DNA of 64,000 nucleotides. Origin: Trogon surrucura. Lineage: Eukaryota; Chordata; Aves; Trogoniformes; Trogonidae. Made by a program: the position numbers and the translations under genes. The DNA is taken from contig CM036626.1 of the NCBI GenBank assembly GCA_020746105.1, forward strand, positions 22,433,001 to 22,497,000. The letters are read 5' to 3'. The first letter of the stretch is position 1, and the number at the start of each line of letters is the position of its first letter. Below the pieces are notes generated by a model. That model did not search any database, was not told the origin of the DNA, and saw nothing but the letters and a program-made list of their open reading frames with translations. Of this stretch, positions 1-13,274 are shown piece after piece.

Positions 1-3000
1 TTTCATGGTTCAAGTGATGCCATGTTTATCTATATGAAGAGTCGTCAGGTACCTTTTAAAATAGCATCCTGCTATGCTATTGCTCCTCTTTATGCCTTGA
101 ACCTTTTTGGTTGAATAGTTACCCCATTCACATAGCTTTTAATCTGAGACACTTTTACAGAGACTCTGGAAGTCAAACACTCTGAACTTCTTCACAGCTT
201 AAAGCAGTGATGAAAAAGGTATTTTACCTGCTACATGTAGAATGGCAAACTCTGATTACTGCAGAATCTGGACTATTAGTTCAGATTGTAGAGGACTTTA
301 CCAGGAGACAGTTGCTTTTCTTTGCTGCAACATCTGAAGCTTCAAAATTTATTTTTGATCTTCAGAAAACTGGAAAATAAACTATTTCAGGTGTTCCAGA
401 AAGAAAGCAGAACTGTGTCCATTTTTGGTTGCTCTAGCACCAAAACCTTGTGGGTATTTCTTTACCCCTATGGTGGGTGTTTTAGGCACTGGGTTGTGAG
501 AAACTCAGAATCTAACTTGCAGTTCGGACCTATTCAAAGAGATATGGGACTCAAACCAGACCTGGGAGAAGCAGAGACTGGGTTTTCTACATCTTAGGTT
601 ACAGCATATAGGAGTTTCCTCTAAACTTTGTCAAAACATACATTGTTCACATAGAATGCTTTTGTGATTTTTTCCCTTTTGGAAAATGTTTCCACTTGCT
701 CTATTTTCAGGTGCTAGCGTGAATTATCAGGGCACTGAAATCATGAACAGCTGTTCAGTTCCTCAGGGGTACAAATCAACAGAATATATCATTGTATCCC
801 CAATGAGCATCTGGCACAGTATCATTTTCTCAGCCAGATTCCACTTACTTCACAAAAAGAAACTGTCTGATGACATGGCACATACCTAAACTGGAGATCA
901 GGGGTATGTTCCTGATTATTCTGTTTACTTTTGGCAGTGTAACCTAGACACTAAAACTTGGAACCAGAGTCTTTATGTTCTATTTTCATTTTATTGTCAG
1001 TTTGTTATTCCATACTTTCCATGGAAAACACAGTAAGTTCAACACAATGAACACTATGCTGCCCTGCAGTCCTACAGATGAAAGTATTATTGACTGAAGG
1101 AGACTTCACAAACTCCTCTCTTACCACTGTCAGCATTACTCCAGCTATTTGTGTTTCCAGAGCCACAAAGCAATTTGTATGCATTATACAACTTTTCTTG
1201 TTATTGATCAAAATGTTCTGCACTCTTGAGGGCCCTTTTCACAGATGGTCAACCGTGGCCTAAATCTCTCACACAGAGACTTTCTGAAGCAGTTTGTGCT
1301 AAATGTGCCTTAGCCTCATGCTAAGATCCCCAATATCATTTTGCTACAAGGAAGGAGTTGGGGGCCTTTAGACAGCAGATCCCTCAAAGCAGAAGCTGAA
1401 AACTGAGCTATCAGTTGCTCTCAAGCCAGCATATGCTTGTCCTGCCATTTGGTTGTGAGGTAGGAAAACACTGAAAAATGCCATCATCTTTTTCTTTCTT
1501 CATTGTAACGGTGCTTCTTTGCTGGTGCTGCAAGGTTCAGTGACCTGAGGCTGTACAAGGGAGACTTGTGCCTGGAATGCTTCTCTCCCGCTCACAAAGA
1601 CCAGTCCTGAACAAAGCAGTGCCCAGTCTCTTGGGTTTTAACGTTCCTGAGGTCCTGCAAGCTGGGTGCGTATAAATACTTCCCTATCAGAAGAGCAGGG
1701 AGGTTTGGTGGGTTTTTCTATCAGTTTTCAGAAAGATCTGAGGACATATGGAAGGAACTAACGCTACTAAGAAAACACTTATCTTCATGGCTGTCCTTCC
1801 AGCGAGGATTCCCTTTGGACTTGAAAGCACGTATCGGATTTGAGACTTAACTACCCTGCAGCCTTACCAGAAAAACAAACAAAAGCTCCTGGAATTCTAA
1901 ACTAACCAAGACATTGTATCTGGCTTTTCTTACCTGACATTTGGGGACAGCATCAAATGAACTGATTTTTTTTGCATTTCAGAGATTCACCCATTTGCTA
2001 AAGCAGAATATTTCAAGAAGGAGAGAAACAGAGTTTAACTGCTAATATGTGGGGGCTGAATGAAAGTGACTCTCCTCTGTCTCTGAAGACATCAGCTTCA
2101 GTTCCAGATTAAAATTCGAGCTGGCTGCAGTTTTGCTTTGCTGAGGTTTGTTTAGTTGAAAAATCAGGCTTGGCATGATTAAATATTGCATAGATTTGTG
2201 ACATTTGGCTGGGATTAATCTATTAATTAATTCTGCTGCTCCTCCCCAAAAATTCTGGAAAATCAAAACCATCTTAACTCTGCAGTTCAAAAGTAGTTTT
2301 AGTTTAGAATTTACTTAAGTATCTGTATCTTTCTTCTTTTTGTTAACTTGCAAATGAAACAATCAGAAAAAATGTTGCAAACTACAGAATTCCTTTTTTT
2401 TTCCTTGGACTTTTCATTTAGGCACACATATTTTATTTCTCTTGCAGCCACTGAAGCTATGTTTTTTTTCCTGAGAACAGCAATAAAATAGCAAGATAGA
2501 CTGTTTGTCCAGCACAGTTTAAAATATGTTTTTACATTTGTGTCATCTTACTATATGTGGCTCTTTATCCTAAGTGTATTCACTGTGATGTGTTTTTATT
2601 TCACTGTCCTTGTCTGACATTTTTTAAGCCTGACAGTGTGAAAGCAGAAAGTTTAAATGAAAGATTTTGAGGTGCTCAGTTTTAGCTCACAATGCTGTCC
2701 TTATTTATTTAAGGACCAGAAGGTTTTACATCAAAGACATATTGTACTGTATGCAGTCCATTACTTATGAAAGCATGTGGGCTAAGGAAGAGACCCTCTG
2801 AGCTCTTCTAGCCAAATCTCACAGCCAGCAATGCAGTCTGATACCTGAAACATAAGAGGGTCAACAAGCCTCACTGAGAAACTTTCATTTCATTCAGTAC
2901 CAAACTAGCTATTCTTGAATAGGCACACGTGTCTAGAGCACCCATCAGGGAGATGCAGTGGGTTAATATCTGAGCTTTTTCCCCAGATTTACTAAATGCA

Positions 3001-3089
3001 TTCAAAACATGAGGACAAACTGCCAACAAACTGAAGAGGTGTTTGAGACAACAGAGAATGCCTGGATCACACATCCAAGCAACTATCCC

Positions 3090-3192
3090 ATAGAATCACA
3101 GAATTGTCAGCGTTGGAAGGAGCCTTAAAGATCGCCTAGTTCCACCCCCCCTGCCATGGGCAGGGACATGCCCCGCTAGATCAGGCTGCTCA
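3090..3192 (-). mobile_element. CR1 LINE 3' fragment
   Basis: The sequence opens with TAGAATCACAGAAT and TTGGAAGGAGCC, the reverse complement of the CR1 3' end. The homology stops after the GCTCAG stretch. It is a 5'-truncated copy of about 100 bases with no coding part. Confidence 0.8.
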
Positions 3193-4011
3193 GTTCATCA
3201 GCACCTAGCTGTATTTTGTTTGAGAAGAAGAAGAGGACATCCCTGTGATGCTGGTAAAGCTGGTGTAGCATGAGTCAGAGCATCAGAAAATGATAGGTCT
3301 ACATCTGCTTGCTCTAGGCCTTTGAAGGACAGCATCTAATTAATCCAGCCCATTACTCAAGTGAAAGGGTCCTTTTATAAGCTCTTTAAGAGGAGTCTTG
3401 ACAAAACAGACAGTGTCTCTTACATATGTTCTTCCATCCATTAACTCCAATTATCTGATTAAAGTAATTGTTGTATGCCACTGAATAGCAAATCTTTAAG
3501 GCAGTTTTTACATTAATCCCCCTTGAGTCCTGTAAAAGAAGAATTCTTGTAAGATAATGAAAAATGCACTGTACGTTAGAAATAATTTCACTCGGTGGCA
3601 CAACAAACTGTAAACTACTAGATTACATTCACGTTTAAAATTCAGTAGCATTCTGTTGTTTTTGTTACAAATCTAATCTAGAGATATCATTGAGCAGTGC
3701 ATTCTGGAAAGGCTGCAGAATTGTAATGTGCAGTCTCTCATTCAGTAAATCTTCTCAGTAGAGCTCAGGGTGGGGGTGGGAGAGAAGGGCATGCATAGAA
3801 CACTCATTGACAGTAAAAGACCTGACCATTTCAAACAGGCTGCATCTCGCCAATCTGAAGTCTTATCACTCTGTCTGCAGTACGTTTTTTTAATGTGTGG
3901 TGCTAGGAACGCTTAATCAAACCAATATCACTTCTATAACCCAGAAACATAATCCAGGGAAAATCTGCAATACCCAGCAGGCTCTCTCCTCTTGTGTAAC
4001 CCCTCTGAAGC

Positions 4012-4440
4012 ACAGAATCACAGAATGTTAGGGGTTGGAAGGGACCTCAAAAGATCATCTAGTCCAGCCCCCCCACCAGTGCAGGATCACCTACAGTAAA
4101 TCGCAGAGGAATGCGTCCAGGCATGTTTTGAATGTCTCCAAAGAAGGAGACTCCACAACCTCTCTGGGCAGCCTGTTCCAGGGCTCTGTCACCCTCACCG
4201 TGAAAAAGTTTTTTCTAATATTTGTATGGAACCTCCTATGTTCCAGCTTGTATCCATTGCCCCTTGTCCTGTCATTGGATGTCACTGAGAAGAGCCTGGC
4301 TCCGTCCTCCTGACAGTCCCCCTTGACATATTTATAAGCGTGAATGAGGTCACCCCTCAGCCTCCTCTTCTCCAAGCTAAAGAGACCCAGCTCCTTCAGC
4401 CTGTCCTCATACGGGAGATGTTCCACTCCCTTAATCATGG
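4012..4440 (-). mobile_element. CR1 LINE 3' fragment with end of ORF2
   Basis: Read on the minus strand, the copy carries the C-terminus of CR1 ORF2 (reverse transcriptase polyprotein): [14 protein letters not shown], then [17 protein letters not shown], ending in a stop at about 4091. The short 3' UTR with TTGGAAGGGACC and CAGAATCACAGAAT follows. The frame is uninterrupted over about 115 residues, so the copy is not very old. It is nearly the same sequence as the 3' end of the element at 59431-60628. Confidence 0.9.
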
Positions 4441-5116
4441 AAGGAGGGTCTAAATATTTCTGGCTCATATATATTTCTAGTTCATATAGTGGAAACAGAG
4501 AAAGCAAAGAAGTCTGACCAGACTTATAAGCCCTTAGGACGTGAAGATGGCCATGCATACACATTCCTCCTTCTCTGCACTGTAATTTGATTGGAAAAGT
4601 ATCCATCAGAATGAAGGCCAGCTGTTAATAAGGCCAGTATCTGCTGAGGATTTGAGACCATTTCCTGGGACATATATGGGACTGTGACTCCTCATAAACA
4701 AAGCCTGGGTTAGATCCAGCACATCATGGCTGAGCAGTGGCAGCTCTCTTGAGGCTATGCTGGGATGCATCTGCTGTGTGTGTGCAGCATGGTGAGGTGC
4801 AATGCAGAGCTGTGCTGGGGGAGCACATTGCCTTCTTGACTACTTATACTGTTCCCCCACCTGCATCCCCAGCGTGAACCAGGACAAACACCTCCATGGA
4901 TATCAGGAAACAGAAGACCAGTCATGGAGCTGCTGATACCTAAATCTGGACAATGTACTAAAATCTCTTCTGCTTCAGTATCCACGTGACATTACCAATA
5001 CTGTCAAGAGACTCTTCTCTAAGGTGCTTGTTTGAAAAGCTCTGCCATCAAAGAGCATTTAGTAGCTATCTTTCTGTCCTTGCTGTCTTGGAAAGACAAT
5101 TGACCACCCCTCTAAT

Positions 5117-5293
5117 GCCAGTTAGCTCACTCGGTTAGAGCGTGGTGCTGATAACACCAAGGTCACAGGTTCGATCCCTGTTCGGTCCCCATGTGTTGCC
5201 TGATCTAGTTGAGGCGTCCCTGCCCATGACAGGGAGGTTGGATTAAATGATCTCTCAGGTCTCTTCCAGCCTAGGCCATTCTATGGTTTTATG
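5117..5293 (+). mobile_element. tRNA-Ile-derived SINE with CR1 tail (TguSINE1-like)
   Basis: 5117-5190 is a diverged tRNA-Ile: A box around 5122-5133, anticodon GAT at 5150-5152 in a CTGATAA loop, and an intact B box GGTTCGATCCC at 5168-5178. Without a break it continues into a CR1 3' tail (TGATCTAGTTGAGG, the hairpin-like CCCTGCCCATGACAGGG, CTATGGTTTTATG). This tRNA-head plus CR1-tail build is known from passerine SINEs that borrow the CR1 machinery. The acceptor stem is degraded and no CCA-ready end is present, so it is not counted as a functional tRNA gene. Confidence 0.85.
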
Positions 5294-8200
5294 AAATACA
5301 AGATGAAGCATGCCTTGTGCCCAGATCTGAGCAGCAAGGGCTTATCTCTGGCAGACTGCTCTCTGTCTCTGAGCAGCTGGAAGTCCTGCATTAACCGCTA
5401 TCACCTTCTAACTCCCTGTGGCAATTCAGACAATACTAAAGTAAACAGAAATAAAGACATGACTCATGTCAGACCTGGCTGTAGCTATTGTCAAGAATTT
5501 CAATAGGCTGTGCACAGCCTGAAGTCAGGGTATAGTACCATGATCCCTTGCTCTGCAATGAACTTAGAAAAGTTTCTTTCAGGTTTATGCTACAAAGTAC
5601 AACAACTGATAAAACCTGATGAGATTTTAATTTCCATCATGTTCACCAGACTACAAGTGAAAATGTCTCTTTCCCTTGTTAATCCTCGATCTTCCTTCTC
5701 TCTGTTATAGTGGTTTTTTAGGACTTTCTCTCAAGATGCAGAGTGCTGCACATGTTCCACATTGAGATTAAGAAATTATATGTATAGATTTATACATGTA
5801 TGAGGTTTCAAAAAATAATTTCTTTTTTCTTTAAAAAATCTCTCACAATGCATATGATAACGATGTTTCTCCTTGGCTTAATAATTGTCAGCAGAATTCC
5901 ATACAGCAGACCCCTACATATCTTTAAGGGACCTGAGCCCCTGTAGTAGCAGACTATTTCTCTGCTACCTCCATAATTAACATTATCACCAGCCCTGGGA
6001 AGTGCTTGACCTATGAAAGGGAAATTCTCTTTTAAAGCTTCTCATGAGTGCTATGGGTGCATGCTAGCTTAGTGTAGGCACAGAGCAGGGATTTATGGGG
6101 CAGAGAACTAGGAACTGAGTGGAATCAGCAGCTCGGATTTGTTTCTCTGAGAAAGCAAGAAAGCAAAATAACTAGCTGAAATCTAGGCTGAATTTCTAGC
6201 TCAGGGCTTGAGAGCCTCAGTTTGTTTCTAGGTCTAGTCTAGAGGTAACTTGCTTTCACTCCAAATGCAGGGTAAAATAGTATGAACTAATGTCAGCAGC
6301 ATTGCTTTTGTTGTATACTGCAGCAAGCCAAAAGACAATTTGAACAGTGTTGAAAAGAATCTTTTCTGGATATCCTCTGACAGCCATGCCTGCACTGAGC
6401 GGCTCTACCAGGAAAAAAAAGCTTGAGTTGATTTTATCTTCTTGATGAAATTGTCTCTGAGTTTTACCCTAAACAAGAAATTATGGTAACTAGGCTGCTT
6501 TTTGGGATGAGAATAGTATTGATATGGGCAACATATAGGCAAGTATATTACAGAGCCAAACCTGCTCTTCAGCTAACAAATCGTGGCTTTCTTCTGCCTC
6601 TATCTTCTAGGAAATGTAAGAAGCATCTGGAAATTTGGTGCTGCTCCTTTTTTCACAAGTCCTTGTGTATGAAGCTCTTTTGCTTTTCTCTTTAGAATTC
6701 TCCCCCCCCCCCATTTGTTCTTTGTTAAGGCAGAAACAACCATAGCCTTATGGTTCCCTTAAGGCCACAGTTCAACTGAATTAATTATCAATGGAAGGGG
6801 AAGGTTGCATCTGTATTAAAAGCAGCAGTCTGGTGCTTGAGCTGCACCTATTGCTGCTGCTGCATTTACCCAAGGAGTGGAAGGCTTCAGGAGTTTCTAA
6901 TGGCCATTCTCTATGCTCATCTGATGCAGTATCACAGCTTTACTTCTCAGAACTGATGAAAATAGTGACGTTGCTGTTAGGATTCTCCTGTCAGCTGCAC
7001 ACCAGCACACTTGAAACACTAAACCACTGTTGTACCTTAGCAGAAAGAAGGATTGAGACTTAGCAAACCTGGTAGATCCAAATTGTGGACTCCAAGTAGA
7101 AAGCAAAAGGGGAAAATGAAATCTGAAAACACTAATCTATGCCATCTTCCTGACCTTATCTAAAAGCTGATAAAAGACTCTTCATCTCTCCTAAAAGCAC
7201 TGGAACTAATACTGTGGCAGACTATGAAATGAGTGTTTGAGTCTCTCTTTCCCATCCCCTTGGGGCTTCTCATACTGCCTTATGCACAGCTGATGCTCTG
7301 AAGGTCAACCTGGGTTAGTGAAGCTATTCTTTTAAGATATGTGCCAAAATACTTAAATTCTGACTTTGATCTGATGGAAGTTTAACCAGTAACTTTGGTG
7401 AAATTACTCTGACTTATATAGGTTGAGGATCAAGGCAATGCTATAGGTTACTGTCCCAGAGGCGGGGCAAAGCTGTCTTTTGTTTTGAGCCTGAACAATT
7501 GTTTTGTGTTGTTTTGCACTTTGTAGTGCAACCCTTCAGATAAAATAGGTTAGGTAGTGACTTTTCAAAAACAAATGAAAATTGGGTCTGGTTCAGGCTA
7601 TGTAGACTGGGGAAAGATCAAGGCAATTTTGTCCAATTCACTTATGTATCATTATTATTACTGTACAGAAGTCTAATGGTGATGTATATTATCATATATC
7701 CAAATCAGAGATTCATTATTAATACCAGCTAGCTAAATTTTGGGGATACACAGTAACTGCCCTTCAGGGGGCAATATTGCCAGTTCTATTCTGGCAATGG
7801 TAATTCTAAGTTAAGATATATTTCTAGAACACATTTGTTATTGGACTTTTTCTATAAAAGTGATTGCTTCTAATTAGAAATTATTGGTTTAAATCTATTC
7901 CAGATGGTCTTTCCTTTTAAACAAGAAAATTAAACAGTGAATCTTCCCATCTGTCAATTTCTGTAAGCTCCCCCCCCCCCATCCTTTTCCCCAGTCACAC
8001 ACAGCAGTGGAGTTTCTTGGATTATTATAATCTTTTATAGCACTCTTACATTCTGGTCTCTGAAATGTAATAAAAGAATTGTACTTGGCCATTCATCAAA
8101 AATGTAGCAATTTCAAACAGTATCAGCAGATGCTAAATACTGGTGCTTTGCAGGTGAATGCACTAGAGGAGTTCATGGGCTCAAGTCTCACATTTTGCAA

Positions 8201-10336
8201 GGGTTTAATCCAACACATTTGTACTCCCAAATGGTTGAAATAAGCCTCAGGATATGAACAGGCTGAAGTTCAAAGTAATTGTTATCCCTGTGTGGTTCTG
8301 GTAAAGCTGTGTTTCATAGGTATTCGTATTAGAAAGCTTAAATCCATTGAGAGATATTTCAGGCAGAACTGCTTTGGCAGGAGATAAAACATCCATGTCC
8401 ATACATCATGTATGCATGTACATGAACTTGTATGATTTGCTTTGCTTTACAGTTAGACCGTACGCTGTTTTCCCAAGTCTATTATGCCATTGAACATGTA
8501 TTACCCATTTACATTTCATCAAAGCTTTTCAGGAATGTCTTTGCATGTATATTGCTGTCTGCTTGATGTTCTTCCCTTCCACCCTGGTTATCTTCCACCC
8601 TGGTTGTTAAGGAGCCCAGCCTTCATTTCTCCCCCAACAGCAAAACCTGCATGCACAACAAGCAGCAGACTAAAAAATTATGTTCACGCCTTGACCTTGA
8701 GACTTCCTGAACCAGTTTGGATTGGCTCTCCCTTTGAAAAAACAGGCTTCCACAGGAAGTTCATAAATGGGCCCAAGTCACAGCAGTTGACGTAGTTTTA
8801 ATATTTTTAACTTAGTTCTTCAAGAACTACCTAAAATGGGTGGTGTTTCATGGACACGAAGAACTGGCCAGCTTTTCCAAGAGCAAATGTCAGTGTGCTG
8901 GGTGCGATGCAAACCATGGAAAGCCGTGTGACTAACGCGCCGTCCAGCCCTGCTAGCGCAGCTTCTGCTGAGCTCAGCTCCGGGGATGTGGCTGTGCGTG
9001 CTGTGAAGCTGCACTGTACTCCACCACGTCCCAGTGCCAGCCCCACTGGGGCTCCCAACGCTGTAGACAACCAACATACCCAAAGAGCTAAATCACAGGC
9101 CTGTGTCCCTGACCCCTCAGCTTCAAGCACATTTGGATCCACAGCTTAAGCACTGATGCAATCTCTGTCCCCATGTCATACTCACCTCCCCCACCCCCCA
9201 CCAATTCTTGCTTCTTCCAAACAGAAGAAGCACCATACATCATTCTTGTCTATACAAATGGTTTGGAAGACTCATTCTGAGATGTTTTTAATAAAAGTTC
9301 TTTTGCTCCTCAAGTCTGAAATACAGAAAGAGGATTGTGTGAAATGCCCATGGTTTGTTCAATGATAGGGGAGAGGACCAGGAAAAATAAATGTTGCAAA
9401 GACACAGGAGTACTAAATCTTTAAAAGAAGAATGATGGATGAAAATGGACATGAAAACCTTGCTGTTAAGAAGTTTATCTTTTTCACCCAGCTCTAACAA
9501 AATGCAGCTACATTAAAGGCATTCCCTTTCATTCATCTGCTTTTGCACCTTGTTTTCTTGTTACCTGTTGAGCTTAACCTGTTGAATCTTTATTTACATC
9601 TCTGCATTCTGCTCATTGTATGCTATAATCCAATGACAGATTCAAATTCAAAGGTCTTGAGTGCATTGCTCCAATGTAACTATGAAAAGGACATTTTCTT
9701 GTTTGCAAATAACCTAATGGAATGGCATGAAAGATTGTTATTAATGTTAGCAGTGCATATGATTTCAGACAGAGCTATTTAATTCATTTATAAATCAGCA
9801 GCTCTGTCAAAGGGCCATAATGATAGGCTTTAAAGCAACTTTTAAAATTAATTGTCTAGTCTGTTCAGTTCACAAATTGGGATTTTCTGGTCTGAACTGA
9901 TGTACTTTGAAAGACTGACAGGAATGAAAAAATAAAGCAGGACCCTTCCAGCAAATAGGTTCTCTTTTCATTCAGTCAAGAAGTCATAAACCTTTCTTTC
10001 TGAAGAACAAAGCAAGCTCTTCCTACTCCCCCAAGCCACAAAAATTAGACCCATTAGATAAAATATTTTCAAATGTCTTTTGGTTTGTATCTGTAAACCA
10101 TAGGATCAAGAACCACTGGACTTGCTAGTATACACTTACAAGGTAAAGAGTAAATTAGATGTCTTTTTTTCACAGGTAAAGGCTTATCTTGTACTCTTCC
10201 AATCTTTCTTGTAAGCGTTTCCTAAGAGGGGGTATAAGCCAAGCAATATAGAGGATCTGCGTGTGATATCTATCAGGGGAGGCCTTGCCTGTTTGGCCAA
10301 GGCTAGCAGGTCTTACAGAATAATTTATTACAGTAC

Positions 10337-13274
10337 CTTTCTGTTTCCTGGTCTGTAGTTTGCTGCTTGTTCTCAAAGCCAGTGAAGCTGCTCATATCCA
10401 CATAGCCATCATTTTCATTAGCAGCTGATAATGCCCTGCTGGGATCTTCAAAAAACTCAGTGAAAGTTCCTGCTCTGGTGGATCTTCGAGGAGGAATTTG
10501 TATATTTTCATAGTCAGAGCTCATAGCGGGAATGTTTTCATAGTCAGACGTGTCAGCATTGGGAAAAGAAATGGACCTAGGTTTCGTTAACGGGAGTGGC
10601 ATGAAGGGAGGTCTGGACCGGTCCTCAAAGGATTCCACCCTTGACACGCTCCTGCTGAAGGACTTGGGCGTTCCTTTTCTTTTACCATCCCTGTAGAAAA
10701 GAACAGCTGAGGGAGACTCAGATTCACGGAACTTCCCCACATGTGATTTTAGTTGAGGTGAGCTACTTAGGCTCCTCCTGTCCATCTCTATCAGCCTTGG
10801 AGGCCCATGATAGCTAGACTCTGATGAGGACCTTGAAGAGGAAACATTAACATCTACATGGACTTTATTTTCAGTTTTCTTCTTGAATTTTAAAGTAAGA
10901 AACCTCTTAAAGGAAGATTTCTTTTTCTTGGAGTACTTATCAGATGAGTCATTCTCTATCAAAAGTGAAGGGGAACTTTTAGTGATTGGCTTTTTGGTGA
11001 TGTAGGCAAGTTCAAATGGAGGTGGTATATCAACAACTGAGGATGGAGTAGATATGCCGCATGGTAAAAGGTGATTTCTCTGGGAAAAACTACCTGAGGA
11101 ACCATTCACACATGGCAAAGACAAGCTGTCTTCTGTCCTTTTTATTCTACCATCATCCAGTACACAGCCATCACTTTCCCTGGAAACAGAGACAGGTATC
11201 TCTCTCCCTTCAACAGAATAAGATCGAGGATATAAAATGAAACGTCTTGACTTGGTTGGTACTGCCCTGTTGGCTTCCATTGGTTTTCCTTCCACCGTAA
11301 ATAAATTATTGCTTAAATCTGCTGTACCAGAGCCATTGCAGGAAGATCGTAAATCAGTTTCAGGTCCAGTTTCTTCTGGAACTGTTTCTGGGACATAGCC
11401 CGGCATTTTCCCAGAGAGTGACCGTGTTCTAGTGACAATGCTTTTGTGATCAATGGGCAGCAAGTTGTTTTCACCATCCATGCCTAATTCATCCCTTTTA
11501 CTGTGATCAGCTCCTAAAACAGTCTGCCCATCGTGAACAATTTCATTTTCTGCAGGAAGCACATAAGGATCATCTAGGGAATCACTGCTAGTTTCTCTTT
11601 CCTCCGATTCCTCAGGCACAATGGCTACTTTAGGGACAGCTAGATTTTCATGCAAGACACATTCTGCATTCATTTTACCATGCTTACAGATTTCTAACTC
11701 TTCCTCAAGTGGGATCTGTTGAGGTGGACTTGAGACACTTTTGCTGAGGCTGTTTGCTTTCACCTCATTGTTTTGAAGTTGCAGCTCATCTGACTTAGAG
11801 GTTTCTACAATACATTCACTGTGCTCTTCAACAGTCACATCTTCCAGCTCTGGCTCCATCCCTGGACTAGTAGGTAGACTATCAGAGATCACATCATCTT
11901 CATCCAGAGATGTCCCTTCTGTTTGAAGATTCTCTTCTGAATGTTCCATGGGTATTTCCTCACTACATTCTTTCTCACAAGAAGCAATTTGACAGTCATT
12001 GTCCGTGTTCTCTGCATTCACAGTTTCTTCCTCCCCTTTCCCATAGTTTTGGCTTGCTTCACAGGCTACCTCTGATGTCTTCTCTTCATCTCTCCTCCCA
12101 GTGAGCTGGCAGACATCACTGGCATTTCCCGTGTTTGTATTATTGTGCTCATCTGGGTCTGCTTCCTCCTCTTCAGCTGCTGCTTGATTGACGGGCTCTC
12201 CTAAATAATCTTCAGCATTGATTTCATCTTCACATGGTTCTAGGCCAGGAGCTGTTTCTTCACTGGCCTTATCGGGCAGCATGTCAGGGCTTACACAGTC
12301 ATAATCTTCTAACTCCCCTACCATGTTCAAATCAAGCTCTGCATGGGCACAGTGGTCACAATCATGTCCTAGACACCCATCTTTTTTTTCTAAAATCTCA
12401 GGCAGTTCTGCCTCCTTCTCCTGCCCTGCATTCCCCCAACCTGGGATTGATTCGTCTGCAGGTAATGGCACTACAATGGTATTTTTACAGGTATTGCCCA
12501 TTAGTTCTTCATCTCTATTCAAAATGTCATCACTGTCAGTCTTACAATCACTATTGTCCATAACCACTTCCAGGTTGTTAGAAGTTTCCTCCTTGTTTTT
12601 GGTTTCACTACAATCACCTAGGATATCCTCATCTTCATCTGCATTCTCAGAAGCATCATTATCCTCATCAGGGGCACCTGAGGACTCCTCACAAAGTGCT
12701 TTGGACTGGTCACAGTCTCTGGGGGACTCGTCAGAGTCTGGTTCCATTGGTTCAGCAATATCTGAAGAATTAGGGTGCTCATCTTCAGTGACTTCTGGAT
12801 CACGGGTATCCTCATCATTAACAATGTTATCCCCTTCCTTCTCTACCTCTTCTGGAGTTGCCAAGGCTTCATTTTCCACAGAGGCATCTACGTTCTGATC
12901 ATGCTTATGTTCCAAGTCGTTACAATCTTTGTTGGTCTGCTGAACATCAGGAACTACAATGTATTCATTATCTACCTCAGATTCTGAGCAATCAACATTG
13001 CATTGGTTTCCTTCATACAGCTCTCCATCAAAACATACCGGTTTCCCATTTGAGCATTTATTTAAGTTGTTGTTGGCATAAACACTGGATTTGCCCTCAG
13101 TGTCAACTGAGAATTTTGGCTTGGGAGCAATAGGTGGTTTGGGACCCCTAGACATAGAGTTCGGGTTATGAAGAATATCAGCCCTTGGCAGTGAAGGAGA
13201 AAATTTGGAGACAGCTACTGGAGAAAGATGTCCAATAATCTTTGGTTTCGGTGCTAGTGGTGGCTTTGTGATAT
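10337..13274 (-). CDS. FGD5: FGD5 large N-terminal coding exon (partial gene)
   Basis: FGD5 is a RhoGEF of the faciogenital dysplasia family acting on CDC42, mainly in endothelial cells. Its catalytic DH, PH, FYVE and second PH domains lie C-terminal and are not in this window. Seen here: the frame beginning MSRGPKPPIAPKPKFS (Met at 13155) matches the human FGD5 start as I know it. An acidic, low-complexity stretch rich in E, D and S follows for about 480 residues. Then come the conserved block YVPETVPEETGPE (about residue 585 from that Met), a lysine-rich patch KKKKSSFKRFLTLKFKKK (about 742-760) and paired DYENIPAM / DYENIQIP tyrosine motifs (about 875-890). The exon ends with AAAG followed by GTACTG (donor GT at 10336-10335), leaving a two-base phase. 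The acceptor CTCCAG lies just before 13274, and the frame is open from there to the Met. The C-terminal residues read past 10337 are intron. Confidence in the identity is high. Confidence 0.95.

Larger units (their letters stand above)
1..10336 (-). other. FGD5: FGD5 intron downstream of the large exon (partial)
   Basis: Begins at the donor GTACTG at 10336 and runs off the left edge. I looked for the next FGD5 exon (acidic linker leading to the DH domain) and saw nothing resembling it on the minus strand, which fits the long intron known after this exon in mammals. It contains CR1 fragments at 3090-3192 and 4012-4440, the tRNA-headed SINE at 5117-5293, C-runs at about 6703 and 7971, and a GC-richer patch at 8850-9149 that stays open in several frames but has no recognisable protein. 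The rest is unique AT-rich sequence. Confidence 0.7.

Noticed and set aside
5117..5190. A functional tRNA-Ile gene
   Set aside because: The acceptor stem is mismatched and the sequence continues directly into a CR1 tail, so it is the head of a SINE.
8850..9149. A hidden exon in the FGD5 intron open in several frames
   Set aside because: The region is GC-richer and stop-poor, but the translations match neither FGD5 nor any family I know, and no good splice pair frames it.
10170..10376. Extension of FGD5 past 10337
   Set aside because: Residues beyond the donor (YCNKLF...) do not resemble FGD5, and GTACTG is in the correct place for the known exon end.
12323..12898. 191-codon plus-strand frame inside the FGD5 exon
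   Set aside because: It is the antisense shadow of the acidic FGD5 stretch: GAA/GAT/TCT codons read as serine, phenylalanine and leucine on the other strand. It has no independent splice or family support.
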